A stretch of 64,000 bases of DNA from Lachnospiraceae bacterium (GTDB lineage: Bacteria > Bacillota > Clostridia > Lachnospirales > Lachnospiraceae), in contig AP025573.1 of assembly GCA_022845895.1 (NCBI GenBank), forward strand, positions 1,894,501 through 1,958,500, written 5' to 3'. This document shows, piece by piece, positions 8,749 through 16,309 of this stretch. The position numbers were made by a program, and so were the translations under genes. Position 1 is the stretch's first letter. Each line of letters opens with the position of its first letter. Under the pieces are notes generated by a model, which made no database searches, was not told where the DNA came from, and saw only the letters and a program-made list of their open reading frames with translations.

Positions 8749-8965
8749 TTTAAGTAAAGTGGCTGCGGACTGGGAGCCGGGTGGCATCTGCTCCGATGCG
8801 TCCGAGGCTTCGACTATTTCACGTATCCCTAACCCTCCGGTATGTGCGCCGATTGCGGCTTGCATCCCGCAGGATAAGGGCTACGGAAAGGATTCTCCGC
8901 CTCTTCCGCTTGCACCTGCGCATCTCCCACCCGGCTCCCCGCCCGCTATCTACTTCACTTAACAA
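8749..8965 (+). repeat. Diverged inverted repeat, left copy
   Basis: About 215 nt that matches the reverse complement of 9300-9519, roughly two-thirds identical by eye. Shared blocks include TGCTCCGATGCGTCCG, GGATTCTCCG, CTTCCGCTT and GCTATCTACTT. Short frames can be translated in both copies (ending SPPAIYFT here and SPSAIYFT in the other), but the matching frame shifts by one base within the repeat, which argues against a conserved protein. It starts 10 nt after the carboxyltransferase stop codon. It looks like a family of dispersed elements, but copy number in the genome is unknown. Confidence 0.6.
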
Positions 8966-9117
8966 GGGCGAGTGCGGCTGTGTGGCGTTACTGGCCAGCG
9001 GATGAACGCTGGCTGCGTGAGATGAATGATTAGATTTAACAAGCTTAACATATGCAGCATAGAGAACAATTTAGTCGTTATTAAGTGTATGCAGCGAGGC
9101 GAGCACGCCGTTGCTGC
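8966..9117. other. Non-coding core between the inverted repeats
   Basis: No credible gene is visible. Similarity between the two repeat copies continues a little inward (GTGGCGTTACTGGCC near 8980). A small hairpin, CAGC..GGCG AGCA CGCC..GCTG, lies at about 9091-9116 just before the large hairpin. The rest is unremarkable AT-rich sequence. Confidence 0.4.
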
Positions 9118-9183
9118 AAGAAGAGCCGGAACCAGGCAGGGGATGTCATCTCAACATCCCCGTACCTGATTCCGGCTCTTCTT
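9118..9183 (+). terminator. Long GC-rich hairpin, probable terminator
   Basis: AAGAAGAGCCGGAA (9118-9131) pairs perfectly with TTCCGGCTCTTCTT (9170-9183). Inside it AGG pairs with CCT, and GGGGATGT (9139-9146) pairs with ACATCCCC (9154-9161) around a 7-nt loop. The A-rich start and T-rich end allow it to work as a terminator on both strands. It is the first strong stop signal after the decarboxylase operon, about 380 nt past the last gene, so that operon may have a long 3' untranslated region. Confidence 0.6.
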
Positions 9184-9299
9184 ATATTAGGATTTCTTTT
9201 CGGCAAAGGGCTTTAGCTTGCTAAGCCCTCTATCACTATGCTGACTCACCAAAGCCCTTTCCATCAGCCAGCAACGCCACACTGCCGCCCCCGCCCATG

Positions 9300-9519
9300 C
9301 CAGTAAAGTAGATAGCCGATGGGGAGGTATGGGACAGATGCGAAGGTATAAGCGGAAGGGACGGAGAATCCTCACCAGATTCCTTGGCTTGTGGGGTGAG
9401 AGCCGCCATCGGCGAACACCCCGCAGGCTTAGGAATCTGTGTGATAGTCGCAGTTCCCGGACGCATCGGAGCATCTGCCCCATACCTCCCCAGCGGCGTC
9501 CACTTCACTAAACCCCCAT
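9300..9519 (-). repeat. Diverged inverted repeat, right copy
   Basis: Reverse-complement partner of the copy at 8749-8965. Read on the - strand it carries two overlapping short open frames, one of about 90 and one of about 98 codons. Similar small frames are often annotated as hypothetical proteins, but here both seem to be by-products of GC-rich repeat sequence. The pair bounds an element of about 770 bp with the large hairpin inside. No transposase is present. Confidence 0.6.
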
Positions 9520-9592
9520 TTGGAGGGATTTCAAGAAATATTAAGAAATTCCAAGCAGTATCTTCATGTTTTTAAGATATACTTTTAGACAT

Positions 9593-9608
9593 CCGCAGCT
9601 TGCTGCGG
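9593..9608 (+). other. Short perfect hairpin upstream of the VanZ gene
   Basis: CCGCAGC (9593-9599), TT, GCTGCGG (9602-9608). Flanking AAGATA and TATCTT (near 9574 and 9615) could extend the structure. It lies in the leader of the VanZ-like gene, about 15 nt from the AAAGG ribosome site, and could influence translation or be incidental. Confidence 0.35.
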
Positions 9609-9636
9609 CAATACCTATCTTGAAAGGATGAAGAAG

Positions 9637-10260
9637 ATGTTTTATTTTTTTAGTACGGCCTATCCCTATGTATGTGTTCTCGTACCATGTATGCTCTGCC
9701 AGATATATATGGCGAAGAAAGGCGGATCCAGAGTTCGGCCGGCCCACTTGATTTGGACATATATTTTTCTTATCTATATCTCTATGGTATTTTCAGTAAC
9801 CGGCAGCGGAAGCATCTGGGATTTTGGAGCGTTCGGCAATCTGATCCGGGCGGATGAAATCAATCTGATTCCGTTCGCCGGCGGGGTCGGCTTTGGACAG
9901 GTTATGAATGCGTTCATGTTCATGCCTTTTGGATTCCTCGTACCGTTTATATGGACAGAGCGGCGCAGTCTCTTAAGGGTAGTGGCTGTCGGGGCATGCC
10001 TGTCGACGGCAATCGAGCTCTGCCAGCTTTTTAATCGAAGGGTGACAGATGTAGAGGATGTAATCATGAATACGCTGGGGACGATTGCCGGTTATGCAGT
10101 ATGGGCGGCGCTTTGCAGGATAACAGGTGAGAAAAACAGAGAGAAGCAGAGCACAAGAACAGTGGCGCTGGCTCATAATGAGATGGAAATATACCTTGTA
10201 TTGGCTCTGCTCGGCCGTTTTCTCCTCTATAATTGGAGAGTGCTGCTACAGTGGTACTAA
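9637..10260 (+). CDS. VanZ-like family membrane protein
   Basis: Membrane protein of the VanZ family, named after a teicoplanin-resistance protein but mostly of unknown function. It has four or more hydrophobic segments and the family pattern NLIPFAGGVGFGQVMNAFMF, then MPFGFLVPFI, STAIELCQL and NRRVTDVEDVIMNTLGTIAGYA. The ATG at 9637 is better placed behind the AAAGG ribosome site (9 nt) than the ATG at 9628, which touches it. It is a single gene, with no resistance genes around it, so no phenotype is inferred. Confidence 0.85.
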   Translation: MFYFFSTAYPYVCVLVPCMLCQIYMAKKGGSRVRPAHLIWTYIFLIYISMVFSVTGSGSIWDFGAFGNLIRADEINLIPFAGGVGFGQVMNAFMFMPFGFLVPFIWTERRSLLRVVAVGACLSTAIELCQLFNRRVTDVEDVIMNTLGTIAGYAVWAALCRITGEKNREKQSTRTVALAHNEMEIYLVLALLGRFLLYNWRVLLQWY

Positions 10261-10302
10261 ACAGGAATATCAATCATGCAACAATCCCGCTTGTCAAACA
10301 TA

Positions 10303-10331
10303 TTGAAGAAAATGGTAAACTGGTATATAAT
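10303..10331 (+). promoter_or_regulatory. Candidate sigma-A promoter of the RpiR regulator gene
   Basis: TTGAAG (10303-10308), 17-nt spacer and TATAAT (10326-10331). It lies about 40 nt upstream of the regulator ATG and would also serve the overlapping flavoprotein gene. Confidence 0.6.
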
Positions 10332-10369
10332 TAATTGTTACGAAATATTGGAGAAAAGGAATATGTGAC

Positions 10370-11299
10370 ATGGGAAGCAAAAATGAGCTGTTGCAGAAGA
10401 TAGATGAAAAATATGCGAAATTCAGCAAGGGCCAAAAGAAACTGGCTGAATTCATCCGTGAGGAATATGACAAGGCCGCATTTCTCACGGCGGCCAGGAT
10501 GGGAGAAGAAGTGGGCGTCAGCGAGTCCACGGTCGTCCGGTTTGCCACTGCTCTTGGATATGAAGGATATCCGGGATTTCAGAAGGCGCTTGGGGAGCTG
10601 GTGCGTACGAAGCTCAATTCTATCCAGAGGATGGAAGTGACCTATGGGAGAATCAGCCAGGGAGAGATACTGAATACGGTGCTCCAGTCAGATATTGAGA
10701 AGATAAAGCTGACGATGGGGGCGATAGACCACGAGACATTTGAGATGGCAGTGGATACGATATTGAATGCCAGGCGTATCTATGTCATCGGTATACGGAG
10801 CTGTGCGCCGCTGGCCAGTTTCCTGAGCTTTTATCTGAATCTGATCTGCCCTGACGTCAAAGCGGTGAACACGAACAGCTCCAGCGAGATATTCGAACAG
10901 CTTATACGTATCAGTGAAGAGGATGTTATTATCGGCATCAGCTTTCCGAGGTATTCCATGCGGACGCTGAAGGCACTGGAATTTGCCAGCAACCGCAAGG
11001 CTAAGGTGATTACGCTGACAGACAGCATCCATTCTCCGATGAACCTGTACTCTTCCTGCAATCTGATTGCAAGAAGCGATATGGCATCCATCGTTGATTC
11101 GCTTGTCGCCCCCTTAAGCGTAGTCAATGCCCTGGTTGTCGCCCTCTGCATGAAGAAGCAGAACGAGGTGATAACGACGCTTGAAACGCTGGAAGAGATA
11201 TGGGACGAGTATCAGGTGTACAGCAAGGACGAGCTGAATATGGTAAAGAATAAAGTGGAACTGAATGGTTCGGAGGAGATGGGCAAGGGACAGCAATGA
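10370..11299 (+). CDS. MurR/RpiR family transcriptional regulator
   Basis: DNA-binding regulator of the RpiR family: an N-terminal helix-turn-helix domain (about residues 1-77, including SESTVVRFATALGYEGYPGF) and a C-terminal SIS domain (about 120-250) that in relatives binds a phosphosugar. At 309 residues it is slightly longer than the family mean of about 285. It overlaps the next gene by 4 nt (ATGA), so both are probably made from one mRNA. The pairing with a BaiN-type flavoprotein gives no clear ligand; no sugar genes are nearby. Confidence 0.9.
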   Translation: MGSKNELLQKIDEKYAKFSKGQKKLAEFIREEYDKAAFLTAARMGEEVGVSESTVVRFATALGYEGYPGFQKALGELVRTKLNSIQRMEVTYGRISQGEILNTVLQSDIEKIKLTMGAIDHETFEMAVDTILNARRIYVIGIRSCAPLASFLSFYLNLICPDVKAVNTNSSSEIFEQLIRISEEDVIIGISFPRYSMRTLKALEFASNRKAKVITLTDSIHSPMNLYSSCNLIARSDMASIVDSLVAPLSVVNALVVALCMKKQNEVITTLETLEEIWDEYQVYSKDELNMVKNKVELNGSEEMGKGQQ

Positions 11300-12528
11300 G
11301 CAAGGTATTGATAGCAGGCGGTGGTGCGGCAGGCATGTATGCAGGTATCGCGGCCGCGGAAAACGGGCATGAAGTCCACATATATGAGAAGAATGACAGG
11401 TCTGGAAAGAAGCTGTTCATCACGGGAAAGGGAAGATGCAACATTACGAATGCCTGTGATATGGACGGGCTGTTTGACGCGGTCGTAAGTAATTCCAAGT
11501 TCCTATACAGCAGCTTTTACGGCTGTACAAATCAAGATGTGATAGCATTTTTTGAGAGGATCGGCGTGAGGACGAAGGTGGAAAGAGGAGACAGGGTGTT
11601 TCCGGCCTCTGACCGTTCCTCTGACGTCATCCGCGGACTTGAGAGGGAACTGGCGCGGCTTGGGGCACACGTGCATCTCAGGACGGCGGTGAAGCATATA
11701 GAGGCGCAAGAAGGACATTTTAAAGAGATTGTGCTGGAAGACGGGACAAAAGCCGCAGGGGATGCCTGCATCGTCGCGACAGGCGGCCTGTCATACCAGT
11801 CTACCGGTTCGGACGGAGACGGATTCCGGTTTGCCAGAAGTCTTGCGCATACGGTATCAGAATGTATGCCGTCCCTCGTACCGATGGAGTGCAAAGAAGA
11901 ATGGATAGGAGAGCTTCAGGGGCTTTCTCTGCGCAATGTAAGCGCATCCATTTATGACGGGAAGAAAAAGCTGTATGAAGACTTTGGGGAGATGCTGTTC
12001 ACCCACTATGGAGTGAGCGGCCCGCTCATGCTTACGGCCAGCAGCTATGTGGGAAAGAAGCTTAAAGGCAGGGAACTGCAGCTTCAGATAGACCTGAAGC
12101 CGGCGCTGTCAAAGGAGCAGCTGGACCAGCGTGTGTGCAGAGACTTTGAAGAGAATCTGAACCGGCAGTTTAAAAATGCAGTCGGAAGATTATTTCCTGC
12201 AAAGCTTATTCCGGTAATGATAAGATTGAGCGGCATCGATCCTGACAAGAAGGTCAATGTAATCACGAAAGAAGAGCGTCTCAGATTCGTATCCCTCATA
12301 AAGCATCTGCCGGTCACGCTCACCGGGCTTCGTGACTATCGGGAAGCGGTCATCACGAAGGGGGGCGTCCGGACGAAAGAAATCGACCCGGGCACGATGG
12401 AATCGAAGCTTGTAAAGGGGCTTTATTTTGCCGGGGAGGTGCTGGATCTGGATGCGCTGACCGGCGGCTTTAATCTGCAGATTGCCTGGTCCACCGGCTA
12501 TGCGGCGGGGAAAGGCATACCTGTTTAA
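11296..12528 (+). CDS. BaiN/HI0933-family FAD-dependent oxidoreductase
   Basis: Cytoplasmic flavoprotein of about 410 residues with the N-terminal dinucleotide motif GGGAAG (residues 8-13), the NDRSGKKLFITGKGRCNITN stretch typical of the HI0933 family, VATGGLSYQSTGSDGDGF in the middle, and FAGEVLDLDALTGGFNLQIA near the end. Family members are annotated as aminoacetone-oxidase-like or NAD(P)/FAD oxidoreductases; BaiN of C. scindens, a proposed bile-acid reductase, belongs here, but the family is widespread and the substrate cannot be inferred. Coupled to the RpiR gene by an ATGA overlap. It ends 11 nt before the convergent DUF305 gene, with no obvious terminator between. Confidence 0.85.
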   Translation: MSKVLIAGGGAAGMYAGIAAAENGHEVHIYEKNDRSGKKLFITGKGRCNITNACDMDGLFDAVVSNSKFLYSSFYGCTNQDVIAFFERIGVRTKVERGDRVFPASDRSSDVIRGLERELARLGAHVHLRTAVKHIEAQEGHFKEIVLEDGTKAAGDACIVATGGLSYQSTGSDGDGFRFARSLAHTVSECMPSLVPMECKEEWIGELQGLSLRNVSASIYDGKKKLYEDFGEMLFTHYGVSGPLMLTASSYVGKKLKGRELQLQIDLKPALSKEQLDQRVCRDFEENLNRQFKNAVGRLFPAKLIPVMIRLSGIDPDKKVNVITKEERLRFVSLIKHLPVTLTGLRDYREAVITKGGVRTKEIDPGTMESKLVKGLYFAGEVLDLDALTGGFNLQIAWSTGYAAGKGIPV

Positions 12529-12539
12529 CTCCAGACCAG

Positions 12540-13247
12540 CTAGTGATGGCTGTGTGTGCCGTCCGACAGCCTTTTCATAATTTCCTGTATCTGAGTGATT
12601 TCATTCTGTTGTGCTTGTATGATGTTTTCTGCAAGCGTGGTCACCTTTTCGCTGTCCGTGTTACCTACGACAGCCTGTGCCATTTCTACCGCCATCTGAT
12701 GGTGCATGATCATTCCTTCTGCGAACGCGGCTTCTACATTGGCAGAGGTACCGTGTGAGGAATGGGCAGAGTGGTGGGAAGAGAGCATCGTCTCATATGC
12801 TTCGAGATAAGCCTGTTCCTGCTCAGGATCCTCGGTCCCGTCTGTTTCCAATTCATCAATGTAGGACTGCATCTGCGCAATCTCTTCCTTCTGTATGCGG
12901 ACGATATATTTGGCCAGCTCTTTCAGCTCCTTATCCGCGCCACCATACTCCAGGTAACTTTCAGACATCGATACGGCGGCCTCATGATGGGGAATCATCC
13001 CGTTCAGGAAGTCCAGGGCAGCGTTGCCGGACGGCTGCACATGCTCCATATCTTCCATCATTTTATCCATAAGGATGTCCTGATCTTCCAGATAGCTGGA
13101 GAGGGCCTGCTCTGCGGCCGGTCCCCGGGGGATGTCGTCGTTCGAGCGCGTGCTGCTGTCTCTGCCGAAAGCGGCCCAGACGATCAGCAGGATGATGATA
13201 AGTATAGCGATAATACCGCTTGTCCAGTAAATTGTCTTTTTATTCAT
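12540..13247 (-). CDS. DUF305 protein, membrane-anchored
   Basis: Two DUF305 units follow an N-terminal membrane helix (about residues 6-26), giving an external, anchored protein. Each unit shows the His pairs of the family: HHEAAVSM in the first and HHQMAVEM in the second, with more His at the C-terminus (THSHH). DUF305 is a ferritin-like four-helix family, sometimes linked to metal handling; function here is unknown. The ATG at 13247 follows a GGAGG site on the - strand and is preferred over an in-frame start 10 codons upstream. One of only three - strand genes in the window. Confidence 0.85.
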   Translation of the reverse strand: MNKKTIYWTSGIIAILIIILLIVWAAFGRDSSTRSNDDIPRGPAAEQALSSYLEDQDILMDKMMEDMEHVQPSGNAALDFLNGMIPHHEAAVSMSESYLEYGGADKELKELAKYIVRIQKEEIAQMQSYIDELETDGTEDPEQEQAYLEAYETMLSSHHSAHSSHGTSANVEAAFAEGMIMHHQMAVEMAQAVVGNTDSEKVTTLAENIIQAQQNEITQIQEIMKRLSDGTHSHH

Positions 13248-13354
13248 AACCAACCTCCATATGATTAACATGCCCAAATATACCGCAAGTATGTAGAATA
13301 GGATGAAAGCCGTATACGAAAGGAACGGATCATGCGGCTATCCGTAAAAAATAC

Positions 13355-13383
13355 TTGTCCATCGTAAGATAGTACGATATACT
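13355..13383 (+). promoter_or_regulatory. Candidate cmk promoter with a dyad in its spacer
   Basis: TTGTCC (13355-13360), 17-nt spacer, TATACT (13378-13383). A perfect dyad, ATCGTA (13361-13366) N6 TACGAT (13373-13378), fills the spacer, the place where a repressor or MerR-like regulator would act. The distance to the cmk ATG is about 100 nt. Confidence 0.5.
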
Positions 13384-13484
13384 GAATGCATTGGGTCAGA
13401 CATATCATATTTATAAGTAATCCGATGGATAGTATATAGGAAAGCCCATATAAAAATGGAAGTATGAACAGGCGAGGAGTTAAG

Positions 13485-14141
13485 ATGGGATATAACATAG
13501 CGATTGACGGACCGGCAGGCGCCGGAAAGAGTACGATAGCCAAGCTGGTGGCGAAAAAGATGGGATATATCTACGTGGATACCGGCGCACTGTACCGGGG
13601 GCTGGCAGTACATTTTCTGGACAGAGGGATTGACCCTTCCAACAGGGAAAATATTATAGAAGCATGTGAAGACGCGGATGTGACCATCCGGTATGAAGAA
13701 GGGGTACAGCAGGTATATCTGAACGGGAAAAATATTACGTCCAGACTTCGTACGGAAGAAGCAGGCAATATGGCTTCCGTGAGCTCGGCCGTGCCGGAAG
13801 TGCGGACGAAGCTGCTTAAGCTGCAGCGTAATCTGGCGGCAGAGCAAGATGTTGTCATGGACGGAAGAGACATCGGGACATGTGTGCTGCCGGATGCGGA
13901 TGTGAAGGTGTATCTTACGGCGAGTGTGGAGACGAGGGCGAAGCGGCGCTATGAGGAGCTGAAGGCGAAGGGCGTCGGCTGTGTGTACTCCGAGATAGCC
14001 GCGGACATAGAAGAGAGAGACAGGCGCGACATGACGCGCGAGACGGCACCGCTCAAACAGGCAGAAGATGCGGTTCTCGTCGACAGCTCGGACATGACGA
14101 TACCGGAAGTTGTCGAGGCGATTATCCGACTGTGCCGTTAA
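13485..14141 (+). CDS. cmk: Cytidylate kinase
   Basis: Phosphorylates CMP and dCMP with ATP in the cytoplasm. The 218-residue protein opens with MGYNIAIDGPAGAGKST, whose P-loop (residues 9-17) and following DTGALYRGLA are family hallmarks; MDGRDIGTCVLPDADVKVYL and the RRYEEL/RDRRDMTRETAPL segments are also typical. The ATG at 13485 sits behind GAGGAG; an in-frame ATG 21 nt upstream lacks a ribosome site. The cmk-ispH-rpsA order is common in clostridia. Confidence 0.96.
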   Translation: MGYNIAIDGPAGAGKSTIAKLVAKKMGYIYVDTGALYRGLAVHFLDRGIDPSNRENIIEACEDADVTIRYEEGVQQVYLNGKNITSRLRTEEAGNMASVSSAVPEVRTKLLKLQRNLAAEQDVVMDGRDIGTCVLPDADVKVYLTASVETRAKRRYEELKAKGVGCVYSEIAADIEERDRRDMTRETAPLKQAEDAVLVDSSDMTIPEVVEAIIRLCR

Positions 14142-14159
14142 GAGAAGAGGAAGGAACAT

Positions 14160-15017
14160 ATGAAAATAGAACTGGCGAAAACTGCAGGCTTCTGCTTTGG
14201 CGTAAAGCGGGCGGTGGAAACGGTGTATGAACAGATCCGGCTGCATAAAGGAGAGAAGATATATACGTATGGCCCCATCATCCACAACGAAGAAGTCATC
14301 AAAGATATGAGGCGGCATGGCGTGGAAGTGCTGGAGACGGAAGAAGAGCTGGACCGCATCGATGAGGGAATCATAATCATCCGGTCCCATGGCGTGCCGA
14401 AGTCGGTCTGCGACAGGCTTGACCAAAAAGGAATTGCCTATGTGGACGCGACCTGTCCCTTTGTGAAGAAGATCCATAATATAGTAACGGAAGAAAGCAG
14501 CAAAGGAGCGCACATCGTCATCATAGGAAACAGCGCGCACCCGGAGGTGGAAGGCATCAGAGGATGGGCGGGAGATAACGTCACGGTCATCGAAAATGCA
14601 CAGGAAGCGGAAGACTTTATTATAGAAGAAAGAGAGTGCAGGATCTGCGTTGTGGCGCAGACGACATTTAATTACAATAAATTCAAAGATTTAGTTGAAA
14701 TTATCGTAAAAAAGGGGTATGATATAATTGTTTTAAATACGATTTGCAATGCAACCAAGGAGCGCCAGGAAGAAGCGCGGGACATTGCAGACAGAGTAGA
14801 GGCGATGCTTGTCATCGGTGACAGGCGCAGTTCCAATACTCAGAAGCTATTTGAAATCTGCAGCGATGCATGTAAGGATACGTACTATATACAGACACTT
14901 GACGATTTGGATATGAATCAATTAAGGTCCGTGGAAACAGTAGGTATTACAGCAGGGGCATCCACGCCCAATAAAATAATTGAGGAGGTTCAAAATAATG
15001 TCGGAATTAACTTTTGA
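14160..15017 (+). CDS. ispH: 4-hydroxy-3-methylbut-2-enyl diphosphate reductase
   Basis: Last enzyme of the non-mevalonate isoprenoid pathway, making IPP and DMAPP with a [4Fe-4S] cluster. The three cluster cysteines are present: Cys12 (GFCFGVKRA), Cys99 (VDATCPFV) and Cys196 (NTICNATKERQEEA). At 285 residues it has the normal bacterial length. The 3' end overlaps the ribosomal protein S1 gene by 20 nt, in a different frame. In several clostridia IspH and S1 are one fused protein; here they remain separate but overlapping. Confidence 0.96.
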   Translation: MKIELAKTAGFCFGVKRAVETVYEQIRLHKGEKIYTYGPIIHNEEVIKDMRRHGVEVLETEEELDRIDEGIIIIRSHGVPKSVCDRLDQKGIAYVDATCPFVKKIHNIVTEESSKGAHIVIIGNSAHPEVEGIRGWAGDNVTVIENAQEAEDFIIEERECRICVVAQTTFNYNKFKDLVEIIVKKGYDIIVLNTICNATKERQEEARDIADRVEAMLVIGDRRSSNTQKLFEICSDACKDTYYIQTLDDLDMNQLRSVETVGITAGASTPNKIIEEVQNNVGINF

Positions 15018-16128
15018 ACAAATGTTAGACGAGTCTTTTAAGACAATCAGAAACGGTGAGGTAGTAGATGGTACGGTCATCGATGTGAAGCCGGATGAAA
15101 TTATCTTGAATATAGGTTACAAGGCGGATGGCATCATAACAAGAAGCGAGTATACGAATGAACCGAACGTCGATCTTACTACTATGGTTTCTGTCGGCGA
15201 TGAGATGACGGCCAAAGTCTTAAAGGTAAATGACGGTGAAGGTCAAGTGCTGCTGACATATAAGAGGCTGGCGGCCGAAAAAGGCAATGAAAGACTGAAA
15301 GAGGCTTATGAGAACAAAGAAGTTCTGAAAGCGCCTGTTGCACAGATTCTCGGCGGCGGCTTAAGTGTCGTAATTGAAGAGGCAAGAGTCTTTATCCCTG
15401 CGAGCCTTGTATCAGATACTTATGAGAAAGACTTAAGCAAATATCAGGATCAGGAGATTGAGTTTGTCATCAGTGAATTCAATCCGAGAAGAAACAGAGT
15501 CATCGGTGACAGGAGACAGCTTCTTGTCGCTGCGAGGGCAGAAAAGCAGAAAGAGCTGTTTGAGAAGCTTCAGATCGGCGATACGGTCGAAGGAACTGTT
15601 AAAAATGTGACAGACTTCGGGGCGTTTATCGATTTAGGCGGTGTTGACGGGCTTCTTCACATATCAGAGATGTCATGGGGACGCGTAGAGAATCCGAAGA
15701 GAGTATTCCAGGTGGGAGATACGGTCAAGGTATTGATTAAGGATATCAACGATACGAAGATTGCGCTGAGCCTTAAGTTCCCGGAGACAAACCCATGGGC
15801 CAATGCATCTGAGGATTATGCGGTCGGAACGAGTATTACAGGAAGAGTAGCCAGGATGACTGACTTTGGTGCGTTCGTAGAACTTGCGCCGGGCGTGGAT
15901 GCACTGCTTCATGTATCACAGATATCCAGAGCGCACGTAGACAAACCGTCGGATGTACTGTCTGTCGGACAGGAGATTACAGCCAAAATCGTGGATTTGA
16001 ACGAGGCGGAAAAGAAGATCAGCCTCAGCATGAAAGCGTTGGAACCGGACACGCCAGTACAGGAAAGTGTAGAAGAAGTTGTGGAAGATGCGCCAGAGAC
16101 ATACGAGGAGACGACTACTGAAGAATAA
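14998..16128 (+). CDS. rpsA: Ribosomal protein S1 homologue (four S1 domains)
   Basis: RNA-binding protein of 376 residues with four S1 repeats: two diverged ones (about residues 15-90 and 100-170) and two clear ones, containing VTDFGAFIDLGGVDGLLHIS and MTDFGAFVELAPGVDALLHV. The tail is acidic. S1 helps the 30S subunit bind mRNA in many bacteria, although clostridial S1 is shorter than the six-domain E. coli form. The ATG at 14998 follows GAGGAGG, which lies within ispH; an in-frame ATG 18 nt upstream lacks such a site. Confidence 0.92.
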   Translation: MSELTFEQMLDESFKTIRNGEVVDGTVIDVKPDEIILNIGYKADGIITRSEYTNEPNVDLTTMVSVGDEMTAKVLKVNDGEGQVLLTYKRLAAEKGNERLKEAYENKEVLKAPVAQILGGGLSVVIEEARVFIPASLVSDTYEKDLSKYQDQEIEFVISEFNPRRNRVIGDRRQLLVAARAEKQKELFEKLQIGDTVEGTVKNVTDFGAFIDLGGVDGLLHISEMSWGRVENPKRVFQVGDTVKVLIKDINDTKIALSLKFPETNPWANASEDYAVGTSITGRVARMTDFGAFVELAPGVDALLHVSQISRAHVDKPSDVLSVGQEITAKIVDLNEAEKKISLSMKALEPDTPVQESVEEVVEDAPETYEETTTEE

Positions 16129-16157
16129 TGCGGCATATGATCCATGTCGAAATAAGG

Positions 16158-16187
16158 AGATAGAGACTGTATAGTCTCTATCTTTTA
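16158..16187 (+). terminator. Intrinsic terminator after rpsA
   Basis: AGATAGAGACT, a 4-nt loop and AGTCTCTATCT form a perfect 11-bp stem followed by a short T-run. Outer sequences GTCGAAAT (near 16147) and ATTTCGAC (near 16197) could extend the stem. Confidence 0.8.
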
Positions 16188-16309
16188 TATGTTAAAATTT
16201 CGACAAGATGTTCTTGGAAATATACAAAGAATTGCCTGTATTCACTGGATTAAGCGGGCATTTTCTTGTATAGTATATAAAGAGAAAATAGGAAGGAAGG
16301 AAAAAAGGG

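Noticed and set aside
8744..9005. Short + strand ORFs of 72 and 74 codons after the decarboxylase operon
   Set aside because: They lie in the repeat; similarity to the other copy changes frame partway, and no ribosome site is present.
9187..9508. Short - strand ORFs of 98 and 90 codons
   Set aside because: Same repeat family; two frames overlap in the same GC-rich sequence, and neither has initiation signals.
13338..14540. 400-codon open frame on the - strand
   Set aside because: It lies opposite cmk and ispH, whose + strand motifs are clear, and its translation has no recognisable domain. It is an antisense by-product of codon use.
16201..16309. Sigma-A promoter ahead of rnfC
   Set aside because: A TATAGT is present, but no -35 at an acceptable distance; not listed as a feature.
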